From the NCBI GenBank assembly GCA_035236585.1, contig CP141131.1, positions 18,389,103 to 18,453,102 of the forward strand: 64,000 nucleotides of DNA. Direction: 5' to 3'. The position numbers and the translations under genes are program-made. Below the pieces are notes generated by a model, which saw only the letters and a program-made list of their open reading frames with translations, did not search any database and had not been told where the DNA came from. This DNA comes from Warburgia ugandensis (lineage: Eukaryota > Streptophyta > Magnoliopsida > Canellales > Canellaceae). Of this stretch, positions 22,561-34,224 are shown in pieces. Numbering within the stretch: the first letter of the stretch is position 1; each line of letters begins with the position of its first letter.

Positions 22561-24353
22561 TAGCAAATGATAACCAACAATGCTCCAATATAAGTGCAGA
22601 TCAAGCACTGGTTACCACCAAATTTGGACAGTTTCAAAGAAGTACGCGTAGGTATAGCCAGTCAAACCAAAGAAACTAGTTAAACCGGCCAAAGTGCAAA
22701 ATCCTGAGCTAGTATTAGGATCTTTAAGGAGTATTCATCGACATGGTTGTTGAACTATTAAGTGAAACAGATGGTGCCGGCAGCTAAAAGATCATGTAAA
22801 CCTCGATGACTTTTTTGAATGGCGAGTGGGTCCAACTCCTCCTTGGGTTTTAGTTTTCCGTAAGACATAGAACGACAGTACTGCACAGACTTACTCTTTT
22901 ATTGGTCAATTGGTGCTAAGGTAAAATATAAACCACCTAAAAGCTTAAGCTGGTAGGAAGACGGACAACAGTATTTACATGTTTATCACTCAATTGTCAA
23001 GGCTTATATAGTCTGGTTTATTGAATTATGGTGATTTATTCCATGTAAATTCTATGGGATAATCCAATAAACCACCGCAACAATAGTTTTCTGTAGCTGA
23101 CCACATGAAGACTGTCGAGCTTTGTACAAATGGTGCAGAATGCACTCTTATTTAGATAGTTTAGTCTCGATTGCTCCAATTTTCTCTGTGCAAATATATG
23201 ACACAAACCTAGACGCTGTTCTGTTCGGATCAGCGCTTATTCAAGAGAAGATGTACTACGCACTTAAACACAACTTGGAGTTTAAGAGCATAAGAGACAA
23301 GGGCAAATACAATTTTACACCAGACTTTATCATGGTTCATGCCTTCATGGACAGACACACACTGTCGATAGGAGAGGCGCATTACGTTTTTGACTGGTAA
23401 CTTCTGCAGGGAGAAAATTTCCAAGTTCCTCTTTTATTGATGATTATAGACTGATAGGAGATCCATATCGGACCTGTGTCCTGGTTCATGGACATAGACA
23501 CTGTCAAACAACGTTTAAGCTGTCTGTGTTCTTGTGCGACTGCTTTCGACACCCTCCACAATACAATTTGATACGTTAATCTCCACAAATCGATGCCATC
23601 TATTTTCTTAGAACCATTAACAAAATTCTAAGTTCCTCGATTGGCTTCTACTCAACCCAATGCATGTCTAGGTGTTTTTCGTGCGCAAAGTAAGAGGATC
23701 AAAGACAGACAAACACCTGCTCAACAACATATGGGTAGACGCTTCAAAATGTGAAAGCTCCTATTCAAACAAATATTCCAACTTTCAATGTAAAATTGTG
23801 CACCATATCGTGTGGGGGTGCTCTATGATCTTCTGTGTGAAGCACACAACACGACGCAAGGCCGTAACTTCTTTGGGCAATCAAATATGGCTAGGCGGAT
23901 ACCTACCTTCCCGCCTGCTGGTCAAAACACAAAAACATAGGAAAAGGACTGACGCCTTGGGTCCATGCCTCTTATTGCCCCGAGAATTCAACCAGGGCTA
24001 TCTAAGGTTTTCACTCTTCTGAAATAACAACCCCACGCAACTACTCCACAACAAGAGATCGATAAGAAACTCGTGCAATGGACGTAGAGAGTGAGAGAGA
24101 AAAAGGCATCCAAAGCTCATCCTTCCTTTTTAAATCAGACCTAAATCTCAACTTTCTCTACCTCAAGCTTCCAGGGACAGAAGTTCTTAGCTGGCTGGTT
24201 TACACAGGAAGAAGTTGGAAACCATTACAAAAGAGCACAAAAAAAAGGGCAGAAGAAGAAGAGAAAGGAAAAGGATAACTGGTAAGCAAGGGGCAGATAA
24301 AAGAATTATCTCCTCTACATTCCAAAATCCAATCTCTACACCCCACACCCACA
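22561..24353. other. Intergenic DNA and 3' flank of the BTB gene
   Basis: Frames at 23122-23400 and 23672-24022 (+) have no recognisable domain. The last part, up to 24353, lies just 3' of the BTB gene stop and may contain its 3' UTR. No clear AATAAA on the gene strand was found. Confidence 0.4.
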
Positions 24354-25286
24354 TCAAGAATTCTCACAAGCAGCAGCTATCCTAAGCTGACTTGGACGTT
24401 CATTCTCCCCACTCCGTCTCCAAAACGCCCTCCTCCACCAAACCTCAAAAGCTCTCTGTAAATTAGGACAATCCTCACCAGAGTTCAAGAACCTATCAAA
24501 CCAAGCAAGCAAAATCTCCTGCTGCCAACTTAAAGGCAACGTCAATATAGTATTACCCAGACCGTCTTCAATCAAATGCCTGTCAAGCCCTTTACAAGCT
24601 CTCCTCATCCACCCAAAATCATCGTAAAAGGGCTCCAACCAAGTTGTCAACAACAAACATCTCACTTCCTTTGAGACCAATATCTGCCCTTTCCCAATCC
24701 CAACAAACAATCTCGAGGTAACTCTGCTAATTTCATACCGATGAATTGCCGGAACACGGGAATGAGCTGCAGAAAGCTCTCCCTGCCCTGCCCATGTCTT
24801 CAAAAATTCATCAGCCATTTGCCGGTCAATCAAGATATCTAAAATCCAATGTAGATTATCTGCTTGCCGGGCAATCTGACCGACATCGCTAAGATCCATC
24901 GAAGCTGCCCGGAGGAAATGAAGCCGGAGAAGTTGTAAACAGCCGTCGCAAGCAGAGTATAGAGATTCTTTGCTAAGCTCGTTTTGGGAGGAGTTTTCTC
25001 TAAGCATTTTTGAGACTAGGCCTTTCATATCTCGACGGGCTTTTTCGTCTTTTCCTTCAAGAACTACTTGCAAGAGTTTTAAAAGAATCCCTTCGTTGTT
25101 TCCTTCTTCGGCCACGGGGACTTCGATGGAAACTCTTTTGAGAACTTCCCCTGCTCCGGCGGTTTCAAGATGAAGTTGAGAGAGCAGTGAAGCAACTTTT
25201 TCTTCCTCGTCTTCTGCCCATGGAGCTGCTTCTAAGTATTCTAAGCAGGAAAGAACTCCAGCATCGAAAACTATTGCAGCTGAAAC
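24354..25286 (-). CDS. BTB gene, exon 2
   Basis: 933 bp including the stop. It begins with [20 protein letters not shown] directly after an ATCAG acceptor. A second AG seven bases further in would create an immediate stop, so the upstream acceptor is chosen. Confidence 0.9.
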   Translation of the reverse strand, partial: VSAAIVFDAGVLSCLEYLEAAPWAEDEEEKVASLLSQLHLETAGAGEVLKRVSIEVPVAEEGNNEGILLKLLQVVLEGKDEKARRDMKGLVSKMLRENSSQNELSKESLYSACDGCLQLLRLHFLRAASMDLSDVGQIARQADNLHWILDILIDRQMADEFLKTWAGQGELSAAHSRVPAIHRYEISRVTSRLFVGIGKGQILVSKEVRCLLLTTWLEPFYDDFGWMRRACKGLDRHLIEDGLGNTILTLPLSWQQEILLAWFDRFLNSGEDCPNLQRAFEVWWRRAFWRRSGENERPSQLRIAAACENS

Positions 25287-26771
25287 CTGATAAAGTCAAG
25301 AAAATCCACTTAGGAAACGAAAACGAAACCCAAACAATCAGAAATGAAACCATATCCCGTATCAATCACAAAGAACAAAAACCCAGTATGAAAAACAGGC
25401 ATCCACCCAAAATCTTAACCAGGATTTGATGAAAAAAATGCACAAATCCCAAAAAAAATGAGAAGATAAAGAAAATATCAGTACGGAAAGAGGCATCAAT
25501 TCAAAATATTAATCAGAAGACAAAGGAAAACCCACAAAGGAAAACAGAGCATTAACCCAAAATTCCAACCAGAAGCTAAATAAAGGCATATCCAAAGCCC
25601 AACTCAATCAGAAGATGAAGAAAAATCCAGTAAGAAAACAGGGCTTTTACCCAATATGCAATCAAAAGATGAAGAGAAACAGAAAAGTCCCAAATAATTC
25701 AGAAATTAACCAAAAATCAGGGAACGAAACAACATCAGCAAGCAAAAATTCCAACCAAGAATATTCAGGAAAACAAACTGAAATCCAAAATCTCAATCAG
25801 TGTATAGAAAGAGCTGCAATTACCTTCAAGACGCCAAGAACTTTGGAAACATCTTCTTTCATGAGCTTTCTTCTCAGATCTTTACAGTACATCAGAAGCA
25901 GCGTCTCCATGTAAATCTCAACATCATCACAATCCGAAATCTCTACAAGATGGGGCAACGATTTTTGCTGCTTCGACCACCGATCAGATAACTTGGCAGC
26001 GAAAAACCTGCTGTGGGCCACAAGGATCTGACGGTGAACATTCATCGAAACACTCAGCCCGTCTTTTGAACTAAGAGTGAGCTTTACATCACTCGAAGTC
26101 TGATCATTAAACTGGTTGCCAGGACTACAACTTCCCATGATCTCTGCCACACGTTCCTGCAACAGGAGCTGCTTATCAGCCATCGATATGGTAGACCTCC
26201 CCACAGACTGCAGACTTACTGGTAGATTAGGGTTTCTAGGGTGACAATCTTGCTCATTTGCCATCATCTCAAAAAGGGTAGGACTGGATCGAGTTTTATC
26301 AATCGACGGTGGCGGAGACATTGGATTTAACAGCCCAGCATTCAAAGCATTGTTGAATTTACTGTAGCTGGAAGGATAAGGAGCAAAGGGAACGGAAGAA
26401 TCCATCGCCGGAGAAGCCCTTCCCGGAGAAATCCAAAGCGAATACGGCGACGAGGAGCTAACAGCAACCGGAACTGAACTTGGTTGCCCTTCGTTTTCCG
26501 ATTCGAGCTGTAACGGAACTTCCGTAGTACGCCGTTGAGGTGAAGGGGACGGTGACGGCGTAGACACAAACGGTTTGGCAGCGGCACAACACCAAGCTCC
26601 GTCCGACGAGACTACAGTCGGCGTTTCTCTTTTCCTGTGGGTGAGATCGGCGGCGGAAGGCTCAGGCGGGTTCACGGAAGCGGAAGCTGAAATGGTGGTC
26701 TCGCGGTGCTTTCGTCGCTTGGATTTTGGTTGGGTTTGGGTTTGGGTTTTGAGATGTGCGGCTGCCGCCAT
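24354..26771 (-). CDS. BTB/POZ domain-containing protein (At1g63850-like), two exons
   Basis: Exons are 26771-25824 and 25286-24354. The intron (25823-25287) has GT at its start and ends ATCAG, and joins in phase 0 to give 626 residues. Residues 1-220 are low-complexity, rich in Ser and Pro, with a basic N-terminus ([10 protein letters not shown], a possible nuclear signal). About residues 215-310 form the BTB/POZ fold: [46 protein letters not shown]. The second exon gives a long helical C-terminal domain with [20 protein letters not shown] and [17 protein letters not shown], ending AFWRR...[13 protein letters not shown]. Related plant proteins are thought to act as substrate adaptors for CUL3 ubiquitin ligases; that role is inferred. 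The start at 26771 is the first ATG of the open frame, and a TATA-like sequence lies about 60 bp upstream. Confidence 0.92.
25824..26771 (-). CDS. BTB gene, exon 1
   Basis: 948 bp, 316 codons, ending in Lys with donor GTAATT. It holds the disordered N-terminus and most of the BTB fold. Base composition is clearly more GC-rich than the surrounding DNA. Confidence 0.9.
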
Positions 26772-27200
26772 GGTTTGTGATTTGTTGTCTTTTGCGAATG
26801 GGCTTGGAATTTGCCAAAGGAGTGTAAATATAAAAAATGAGGAAAAGGCAAATATTGGCGATCGTTACGATGAATTTTGAAGGGAATCGAAGGGCGGAGA
26901 AAAAGAGAGTAGGAAGAGAGAGAAAGACCGATGATTACAAGGAAAAGTAGTAATTAATAGAGAAAGAAAAGCAGAGTTGGGAGGAGGAGGGAGAGGGTGT
27001 ATACACAGTACATTTGATGTATCGTATTTTGTTTGTCCCTGTGTGTCAGCTGCTGCAGCTGTTTGGAATTTTGCAGAGGCAGAGAGAGAGAGAGAGAGAG
27101 AGAGAAGAGAGAATGATAAAAGAGCCAAGATGTTTTAAAAGAAGAGGAGAAGAAAGGGGAGAATGGATGCTACTGGCTGACTCCGTCTACAGACGGCCAC
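26772..27200 (-). promoter_or_regulatory. Upstream region of the BTB gene
   Basis: On the gene strand there is a TATTTTT/TTATATTT-like AT element at about 26829-26842 and a pyrimidine-rich leader (26890-27000) rich in TCTCT. A (CT)12 tract lies at 27081-27104. Such CT-rich patches are common in plant core promoters; the transcription start itself cannot be seen. Confidence 0.45.
27081..27104. repeat. (AG)12 microsatellite
   Basis: Uninterrupted dinucleotide run in the upstream region of the BTB gene. Confidence 0.95.
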
Positions 27201-27737
27201 TTTTGATGCCTCTCCCATGGAGTGTCAGGAAATATGCACCAAAGAACAACTCAGCCACCCACTTCTCTACTCTGTTCTTGGTTTCTTTCCCATTTTTCTA
27301 TAGTTTCTTTCATTCCTTTTGCAGAAGTGTGATGAAGGGACAGGTAGAGAAAGAGATTGGACAAAGAGTCAGCTAAACATAGGTCCCATGGTTTGTTTGG
27401 CAAGTATTTGGCTGTTAACTGTAATGCCCCATTCGATGTCTCCAAACTTGGGTACTACTTTGAGGTTGTTTTTGGTTATTTTGTGTGAAAGAAATTGTTT
27501 GGTGTGGTTGGAAGGTGTGATTGGTTATCAAATATCATTCAAAATGTTATTTGATGTTGATTGAGGTTTTGTTTTCTTGTTGAAACCAGGAAACAAGATG
27601 TTTTTGGTTTCACACTTTTGACTTGAGCTACTGTTTTAAAGATGGGAATAATTCCATTTTCCTGAAACTATTAGCAGAGGCATCTCCTCCCTAAATAGTG
27701 ATATATCAGCAGAGACATCTCTCCCCAAGATAGTGAT
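27201..27737. other. Intergenic DNA with a small 35-bp-period duplication
   Basis: No gene seen. From 27673, AGCAGAGGCATCTC.. and, at 27708, AGCAGAGACATCTC.. start two similar units, each ending ATAGTGATATA. Confidence 0.5.
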
Positions 27738-27800
27738 ATACACAGCTTTACCTTGCTTTTGTTATAAGAGGCTATTCCTGTGACCTCAAGGTCATCTCAA
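27738..27800 (-). mobile_element. Au-type SINE remnant
   Basis: The plus strand reads ACAGCTTTACCTTGCTTTTG then AAGAGGCTATTCCTGTGACC and TCAAGGTCA, the junction of the Au body with the tRNA-derived B-box region. Both ends are missing. Confidence 0.6.
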
Positions 27801-29937
27801 CAAATCTTAAAGTAAATAAGTATGAATAAAGTGCGTAAGAATATACGGTGACTACACGCGTAGGTCATTATAAGATATCTAGGACTCACTTTCCGGCAAT
27901 CCAAATAATTCATCTGTTGGATCCCATCTTAGACAAGCCACCCTTGGGAAAAATTCTCCCACCTAGGAAACGTTTATTCCTTAATTGATCAAGATTTATA
28001 ATCAGTGAACTTAATCTAAGTTTGTACTTAAAAATAAGTTGTAAGGATGAAGCATGGCCTATCCAAGATGCCCCCAGAAAAATGAATTGTTTAGATCAGC
28101 AAGCAGCTTGCTGTTTGTCCAAATGCATGGCTTGAAAGAGTTTATCATTAGCAAAGACCTGCAGATAAACAGTTGGGATTACAGGCCAGCCAGCCGGCGT
28201 TTAATGCATATAAATTTATACAATATGAAACGGATTGCTTATTTATATGCAACTTTACTTGACCAAACCTCCTCGGATACTCCTTTACATCTGTGCGTGT
28301 TTAACGAGCAAGTGTTTTATAACATATCAACTAATAATAACGGATCAAAAGCAAGGAAAAGCGTTTCTTATACCTATGTATTATGGGTACCATGTGCTTG
28401 TCTGTCAGGAGAGAGAGAGGGGAGGGCATCATTTGGATGGTCCAGGATCTGAAAATTTCATCCAATAGATTGAATTGAACGGGAAAACTTTCCATCGTTC
28501 ATCGCACAGCTTAGGAAAGCAGTGGACATGATGATTGAATGGATTAGATCATTTACTACGTAGTGACCACCTATGTCATGGGCAAACTCTGAACAGTTTG
28601 GATCTCCTGAAGTAAGCCATCCGTGGCACCTAGTCCTTCCATGGGCTCCAAATGATCATACAATTTCGTGGTGCTCGGTTGCTGCTTTCCCCTGTCTATA
28701 AATTTTCATCCCATTTGCTAGCTGCTATGTTAACACTACATTACTGGTGTAACTACAATCTTCCATGTGGCTTCACCCATCACTGAGCAATGCCCATGCA
28801 TCTGACTCGCCCAACTATGACATATATGTGGGCTCAACATTCCAGCCCACGGGTGGCCAGAAGCTGCAGACAAGCAACGGTCTATCTTTGATGGACTAAA
28901 ACACCAATTTTTTAGATGCACTATATCTAATGTTTGCTGTGAATGAACAGCTTGGATCAAATGATATATGGAGCCCACCATAGAACTTGGAAGGAGATGC
29001 ACTAGTATTGCTAATGTGGGTTGTCGCGTTCTACGCCAGGGAGAGGTAACTGCAAGGAAAAAAACAAAAAAAGGCATTAAATTCGGGACTCATGATAGTG
29101 ATGCAATGCCGTTGCATGACCAGATCCTGCATGTGCCCAGATGTAAATGATGCCCATGGCGGTTCTGATACGACGAATACGATCCAATATTAAACTCTGT
29201 AGTTAAAGCTCGGGGCCCCTTGGCTTGGCCTTTTCCCTTGCGGTTAGGGCGTCTGAGTGGACACAAAGGCTGATCAGAAGACTCTTCTGACATAGGCCCT
29301 CTTCTCCCACATATTATAATTTGTACGAAGGAGTTGGACTGTCATCAAATAGACGTGCTTTTTGACATGCAGGGTAAAATTTTTTAAAGATCCAAGCCGA
29401 GGAATGTCTTAAATACGCTAGATATGAAATTTTATGGCTATCAGATTTTGTTGAAAACTTAGACCATCTAATTTTATTAATTTTAAAAAAAAATACAGCA
29501 TGACGAACGCCCTGTATTTAAAAAAAAAAAAAAAATCACCATAAATGTCAAAAATAGGTGGCGTGGATCTCCTCCAGCACTAGATGAGAAGCTATTTGTA
29601 ATTTAGAGAGTCAATATAATCAAGCAAGTGTAGGGTACCATCTTATAAATGAGGACGAGTTGGAGGTGCCGACCGACCAGGTTTGGGTCGGTCCATAATC
29701 TGGCCATGCTGATTTATTAAGGTGGTGCAGTGAGGGGCCATGACTAAAAGGGTGCCCGGATAAACGGAAAACGAATTCATAGGACATTGTTTTGATGAAA
29801 ATGACATCCTTAAGATACTTCATTACAATTTACTCTCAAAATCTATTTTGGTAAAGCGTTGCCTTAACTTGATCCTGAGAAATCTATGAACGGGCTCAAT
29901 GCACAATGAATCTGTTTTTGGTCATGGGCATCATCTT
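27801..29937. other. Intergenic DNA with MITE-like GTGGGCTC/GGAGCCCACC segments
   Basis: Around 28800-28990 are motifs such as GTGGGCTCAACATTCCAGCC, CCCACGGGTGG and GGAGCCCACCATAG, which resemble decayed inverted-repeat transposons. No clean terminal repeat pair could be defined. Frames at 28054-28468 (+) and 28736-29077 (-) show no known domain. Confidence 0.4.
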
Positions 29938-29955
29938 ATAAACTTCAAAGTGGTA

Positions 29956-30131
29956 AAAAGGGCAGCTCCGGTACAAGAAGCCCACATGTATGCGGGGTCT
30001 AGGGAAGAGGCAGATCACAAGAGTCTATAGTACGTAGCTTTACCTTGCATTTTTGTAAGAGGCTGTTTCCATATCTTAAACCCGATACCTCAAGGTCACA
30101 CGATGACAATTTTACCATTGTGCCAAAGCTC
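29956..30131 (-). mobile_element. Au-type SINE, full length
   Basis: On the plus strand the copy runs from AAAAGGGCAGCTCC through GCGGGGTCTAGGGAAGAGGC and CCTTGCATTTTTGTAAGAGG to the head complement ACCATTGTGCCAAAGCTC. It is flanked by an 18-bp target duplication with three mismatches: ATAAACTTCAAAGTGGTA at 29938-29955 and ATAAACACCAATGTGGTA at 30132-30149. Confidence 0.9.
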
Positions 30132-30259
30132 ATAAACACCAATGTGGTATACACATAAAAAAACCATAAGTGCACTGGTTGTCTTCTAATCCTTTGTACA
30201 GTGGTTTCTCTTTGATGGTCGCCTTCATTCCCCACTAGCTAGAAGATCTAAAGAAAAAT

Positions 30260-31220
30260 TTTAGAAGTTTGCTTCAGCATATATATCATAATCCGACACT
30301 AATTTTCTAAACTCACACTTAACGCATGCTGACAATCAAACAAACAAGTGCATTCCTAAACACCTAAAATTTTGGTTTTACAAGAGCCTGAACATGCACT
30401 TTGGTCTTCCACTGCACTTCTCTAAACTTGATTTCTCGTTCAAGTAAAAGATTTGGAATCATGATGTGTTTCATATGAGCATGAACCCTGGACTTACCAC
30501 CAACCTTATCTCACTTTCATTATCACATACAACAGGAAGATTTCAATTTGCTTTTGCTTATATGACACCAGTCAGCGGCTCCAAGCAAACATAATAACCA
30601 CAGTTGTCGTCAGATGCTCAACTTCTGCGCAGGAAAGAGCAAGCAAGATGGCTTCTTATTATACTAAGCTACAGATCTTTATGTTGAAGCCATACTAAGA
30701 TACTTGCTTATGGTTTATCGTCAATCATTCTGCCCAATCAACATCTGTGTAGCCACTTCGAAGATGATTTTCTCCCATCTGGCACATCAGCCCATGTACA
30801 AGCGTGCTCTTTATAGTGTAGAATTCCCCTAGCTAAATTGTAGAAACCTCAATACATCAATGGCTGACCTCCATCTTTTATTAATTTAACGTTCCAATGG
30901 GCTTTTGCACAGCTCCAGTGTGATACAGAAGATCCGACTTTTCATCTCAGCTTCTAAACCAAGAAAGCATTTAATCGAACCTAAGGTCTTTACTTTGAAA
31001 CGAACAATGGAGTCGAGATTTCAACAATGTCCCCTCTAGTATTGATCATGTCATCAACAAACAGAAGAACAAGCACCTGCATATTCATCTCCCATTTCAA
31101 CAATCATGCCTGAATATGAACTTAAACTAAGAGTAGTTAACAGTCTTACTTCAACAGGTCTCTTTCCAGTTTTGAGCTTGCAGAATACAACAGATTACAA
31201 GCTACCCTCGATGCTAAGTA
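30260..31220 (-). pseudogene. Ty1/copia RT-RNase H relic
   Basis: The minus strand, with frequent stops, follows the copia order. It starts near 31060 with a VDDM-like catalytic box region. LGSIKCFLGLEAEM comes near 30960. Next are an ARGILHYKEHACTWADVP-like segment and a D-W-A...DDKP stretch near 30720. It ends with VVCDNESEIRLV and a FHGRSKH-equivalent region near 30450. No LTRs were found. Confidence 0.65.
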
Positions 31221-31799
31221 CATTAACCTTCATAAGAAAGACAACTTGCAGGATGTATGATATCTTTCTGGGGTATATTCTATCAGGATAGCATATCCAG
31301 CTCTATTCCTACGAGGAGATTTATGTTGAAGCAAACATCATATGGCAGTAAGCTACCCCTACTCGTGTTAATGCTTTCACTTGGAACACATTCAAACTGA
31401 AGACTTTTATATTTGAGAACCTCAATAGAAGAGGAAAGAAAGGCAACTCTCAACGTTTTTTGTGTTTTGAAGCATATGAGACAGTCAAACATCTAACTAT
31501 CCTTCAGTAGTTTCTCCCCACAAATGTGGCTTTATGTGCAGTCCAGGTTTGGGATGGAGTGGTGCATGCCTCAAAGTATCGACCAACTCATGAGACGATG
31601 GGAAATGATCAAGACTTTCAAAAAGAACAAGCTGCTTTTTTCTTCCTGTCTTAAAGTTGTGCCATGGACTTTGTCGCTGGAAAGGAGCAGCAGGTGCTTC
31701 CAAGGTCGTTAAAGATCTCAAATCCATACAAGACCAAGTGACAAGGTTTACATGCTTCTGGGAAACCAATTCTAAGTATTTCAGAGGGTTACTGCTGAC
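31221..31799. other. Unassigned DNA between copia relic and LINE fragment
   Basis: Overlapping frames on both strands at 31497-31808 have no recognised motif. It may be part of either neighbouring element. Confidence 0.35.
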
Positions 31800-32538
31800 G
31801 AAATTCATGGAGGTTGGGATGCCATCAGATTATCCAAATTGGCTATGGCTAAAGTCACTCCTACTTGTGTGGCGCAGTGGCACAAGAGTGAGTCTCAGTC
31901 CCGAAGGTCAGGAGTTTGAGACTCCGCAAAGAAGAGTGTGAGAGTGCACGTTTCCACCATTCAAAAGAAAAAAAGTCACTCCTTGGATCAGCACACATCC
32001 CCACACCCCTTGTACCATTAAACTCAATTTTGATGGTGCCTGTCAACTTGGGATTGGGAAGAGCATTCACAGTTCGGTTGGACCTCTCCCCTTTGCTGAC
32101 TTTCATACAGCTGAGATCCATGCATTGAAGGCTGGTGAATTTGCTTGATCAGTTCGGGCATCAGCCCATCATCATGGCTGACAATGCTCGCAAAATCTTA
32201 ACGATCCTGCTTTGTGCTTTTGGAACTATATCGAGGATATTAGATATAACTTATTGCCTCGATGTCTATTACTCCAATGTTTGAAGATCAGCTAATGAAA
32301 AAGCTGATTCAATAGCTAAGGAAGGAGCCATTTTGATAATCTTTGAGTGAGGCATTACATATTTGCTTTCTTCTCTCTTCTTTCATATTGAGAAGGTTGG
32401 TTCGTTTTTGTTTCATCCTCTCTTCATAGAAGAGTCTTTGGTCATGTTTCTGGCCTCTTCAGCCTATGCTGTTGGCTTTTACAGCTCTACTCTACCTATG
32501 TCAACAAAATTTCTTATTAATCAAAAGAAAAAAAAAAT
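31800..32538 (+). pseudogene. L1-type LINE 3' end with RNase H domain and A-rich tail, interrupted by a SINE
   Basis: Outside the SINE at 31863-31971, the plus strand encodes PCTIKLNFDGACQLGIGKS (domain start, FDG), FHTAEIHALKAGEFA (catalytic Glu region) and, near 32300, NEKADSIAKEGA, the conserved end of plant LINE RNase H. A 3' non-coding stretch follows, with a run of about 11 A at 32528-32538 after TTATTAATCAAAAG, typical of a LINE tail. Frameshifts and a stop after GEFA show decay. No reverse transcriptase is attached, so it is a 5'-truncated insertion. Confidence 0.8.
31863..31971 (+). mobile_element. tRNA-derived SINE of a non-Au family
   Basis: It begins with a pol III A-box (TGGCGCAGTGGCACAAG) followed by a B-box-like AGGAGTTTGAGACTCC, then a short body and an A-rich end (TTCAAAAGAAAA). 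Identical 12-bp copies of AAAGTCACTCCT flank it at 31851-31862 and 31972-31983. It splits the LINE RNase H fragment, so it is the younger of the two. Confidence 0.88.
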
Positions 32539-32792
32539 CTTTCTTTCAAGCATGCAGAGAAAGCTCAATACAAACCGGCCTTTTGAGTCAGGAAATGCTA
32601 ATGAGCAAACTCATAATCCAGCTGATAGTACTGTTAAAAATCTTGAGCAACTAAGTGAGCTTAGCCATCCACCGTCCTCAGTATGTAAATTGATTTGCTG
32701 GGTACAAGTTCGACGTCCTTTGCCTTTGAGACCCCTTCCCTTGTCGCATTCTTCAAAAAGTCTGGTCTTTTTTCATATGTTAATACCCATCC

Positions 32793-32974
32793 AGCAATTA
32801 CTGTTCCTTTCTGATAGCAGAAGGCTCATTGCTTTGCATTGGACCTACAAAGAAACTTGAGATAATCGTTCTTCTTTCACAGGTAAACCTATCAGGCAAT
32901 CCCTGCCCCTTTATGATAGCAGAAGGCTCATTGGTTTCCACTGGACCCACAAAGAAACTTGAGATTATCCTACA
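32793..32974. repeat. Tandem duplication, period 102 bp
   Basis: Both units contain GATAGCAGAAGGCTCATTG (32813 and 32915), then CATTGGACC or CACTGGACC and CACAAAGAAACTTGAGAT-like sequence. They differ by scattered substitutions. No coding role recognised. Confidence 0.85.
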
Positions 32975-34030
32975 ATGACTCAAGTGAACCTCATAATCCG
33001 CAGATCAGCAGGTTTGCTTTTTCCATCTCTGATTGACTTCCGCGGTGTCAAGATACGTGTTAACCAAATTTTGAATTCGGGCAGAACATCTAATGACAAT
33101 TAGCATCATCACCCTCCCTCGAGATCTCCTCGTTAGTCATGGAAGATGTATCATCTTAAGGAGTTGTTTGCTTGCTACTACTACTTCCTCATCAAACACT
33201 ACATTCAGAGAGAGAATAAGTGTTTTGTTCTCCACAATACAACTCCATTTTCAATTTGTAACCATATTGGAAAATGTTCACTTTTTCGTTTCCAATTTGC
33301 GTTTAGTTTATGTTGCTTTCATTAGCATAACATAAGAAATGGAAGAACCCAAAAATAATCAGCACTTGACTTCATATATAAACTTCAAAAAGAGGAGACT
33401 CGCGCTTTACAGTGACCGTGGAGTAAGCTAGTTGATCACATGGCAAGCAAATTGCACGCATTACTCGTGAAAGATTCTTGTGATACAACCAAGGCAAACT
33501 CATTGTTGTTCAATATCCCAACTTTCGCTCATCTACCGTCTGTTGTGGGGTTTTGAGACAGATCATGTACCGATGAATGCCATAGACTTCAAAGTAATTG
33601 TGGAAGACGTCTTCCTCTGCTCTTTGTCCTTAGATGTCTAATTTTCATATCAAATCCTTTTCTACAACAATAGGAAATTTAATAAACTCCATGAAGCTTC
33701 ATTTTTTCTTTCAAGATATATGCAAAAGGTGTTGGGTTCAGCAATCATCCAAGCTGACTCTTATAGTAAAATTCTGTAACCCAGTGAATTTAACTGATCA
33801 CACTGTTTTGAATTGCCAACTAGACCACACTGTAAACCTTCCATGTAGCAAAGCGGTGAGGGAAAGACCATGATACTTTCATCCTGATACCATTGGAAAA
33901 TCACATCTACTCCTATGTCCTTCAGAACTATAACACCACCACCAGGTGCATGTTTTACTACTACTACTACTATCTACTGCTCCCTTCATTGAAAACATCA
34001 CATAATTTGTCTTTCTTTTTTTGTCGGAGG
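32975..34030. other. Intergenic DNA, nothing recognised
   Basis: Only short unassigned frames (33093-33335, 33634-33873). No terminal repeats or RNA-gene boxes were seen. Confidence 0.4.
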
Positions 34031-34224
34031 ATATATATATAATTTCAGCAAGGAGTTGCAGGTGTAAAATGCAGTTGACATTTGATTGGCCAGGAAAAAA
34101 TTTCTAACTGCCATTTCCTCTAACTTTTTCTGTTTTTTACATTTTTTCCAACCAATCAAATGTCACTCATGTCACTCTTTGCACCTGCATGAAACAGCTG
34201 AAATTAATACACCCATATATATAA
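34031..34224. mobile_element. MITE with long imperfect terminal inverted repeats
   Basis: The left arm reads AATTTCAGC, TTGCAGGTG and GACATTTGATTGG at 34041-34090. The right arm carries the complements CCAATCAAATGTC, CACCTGCAT and GCTGAAATT at 34152-34206. TATATATA tracts lie on both outer edges. The whole is about 190 bp with no coding capacity, fitting a non-autonomous DNA transposon; the superfamily cannot be named with confidence. Confidence 0.8.

Noticed and set aside
25265..25290. Alternative splice acceptor seven bases inside BTB exon 2
   Set aside because: It would place a TAG stop in frame within three codons.
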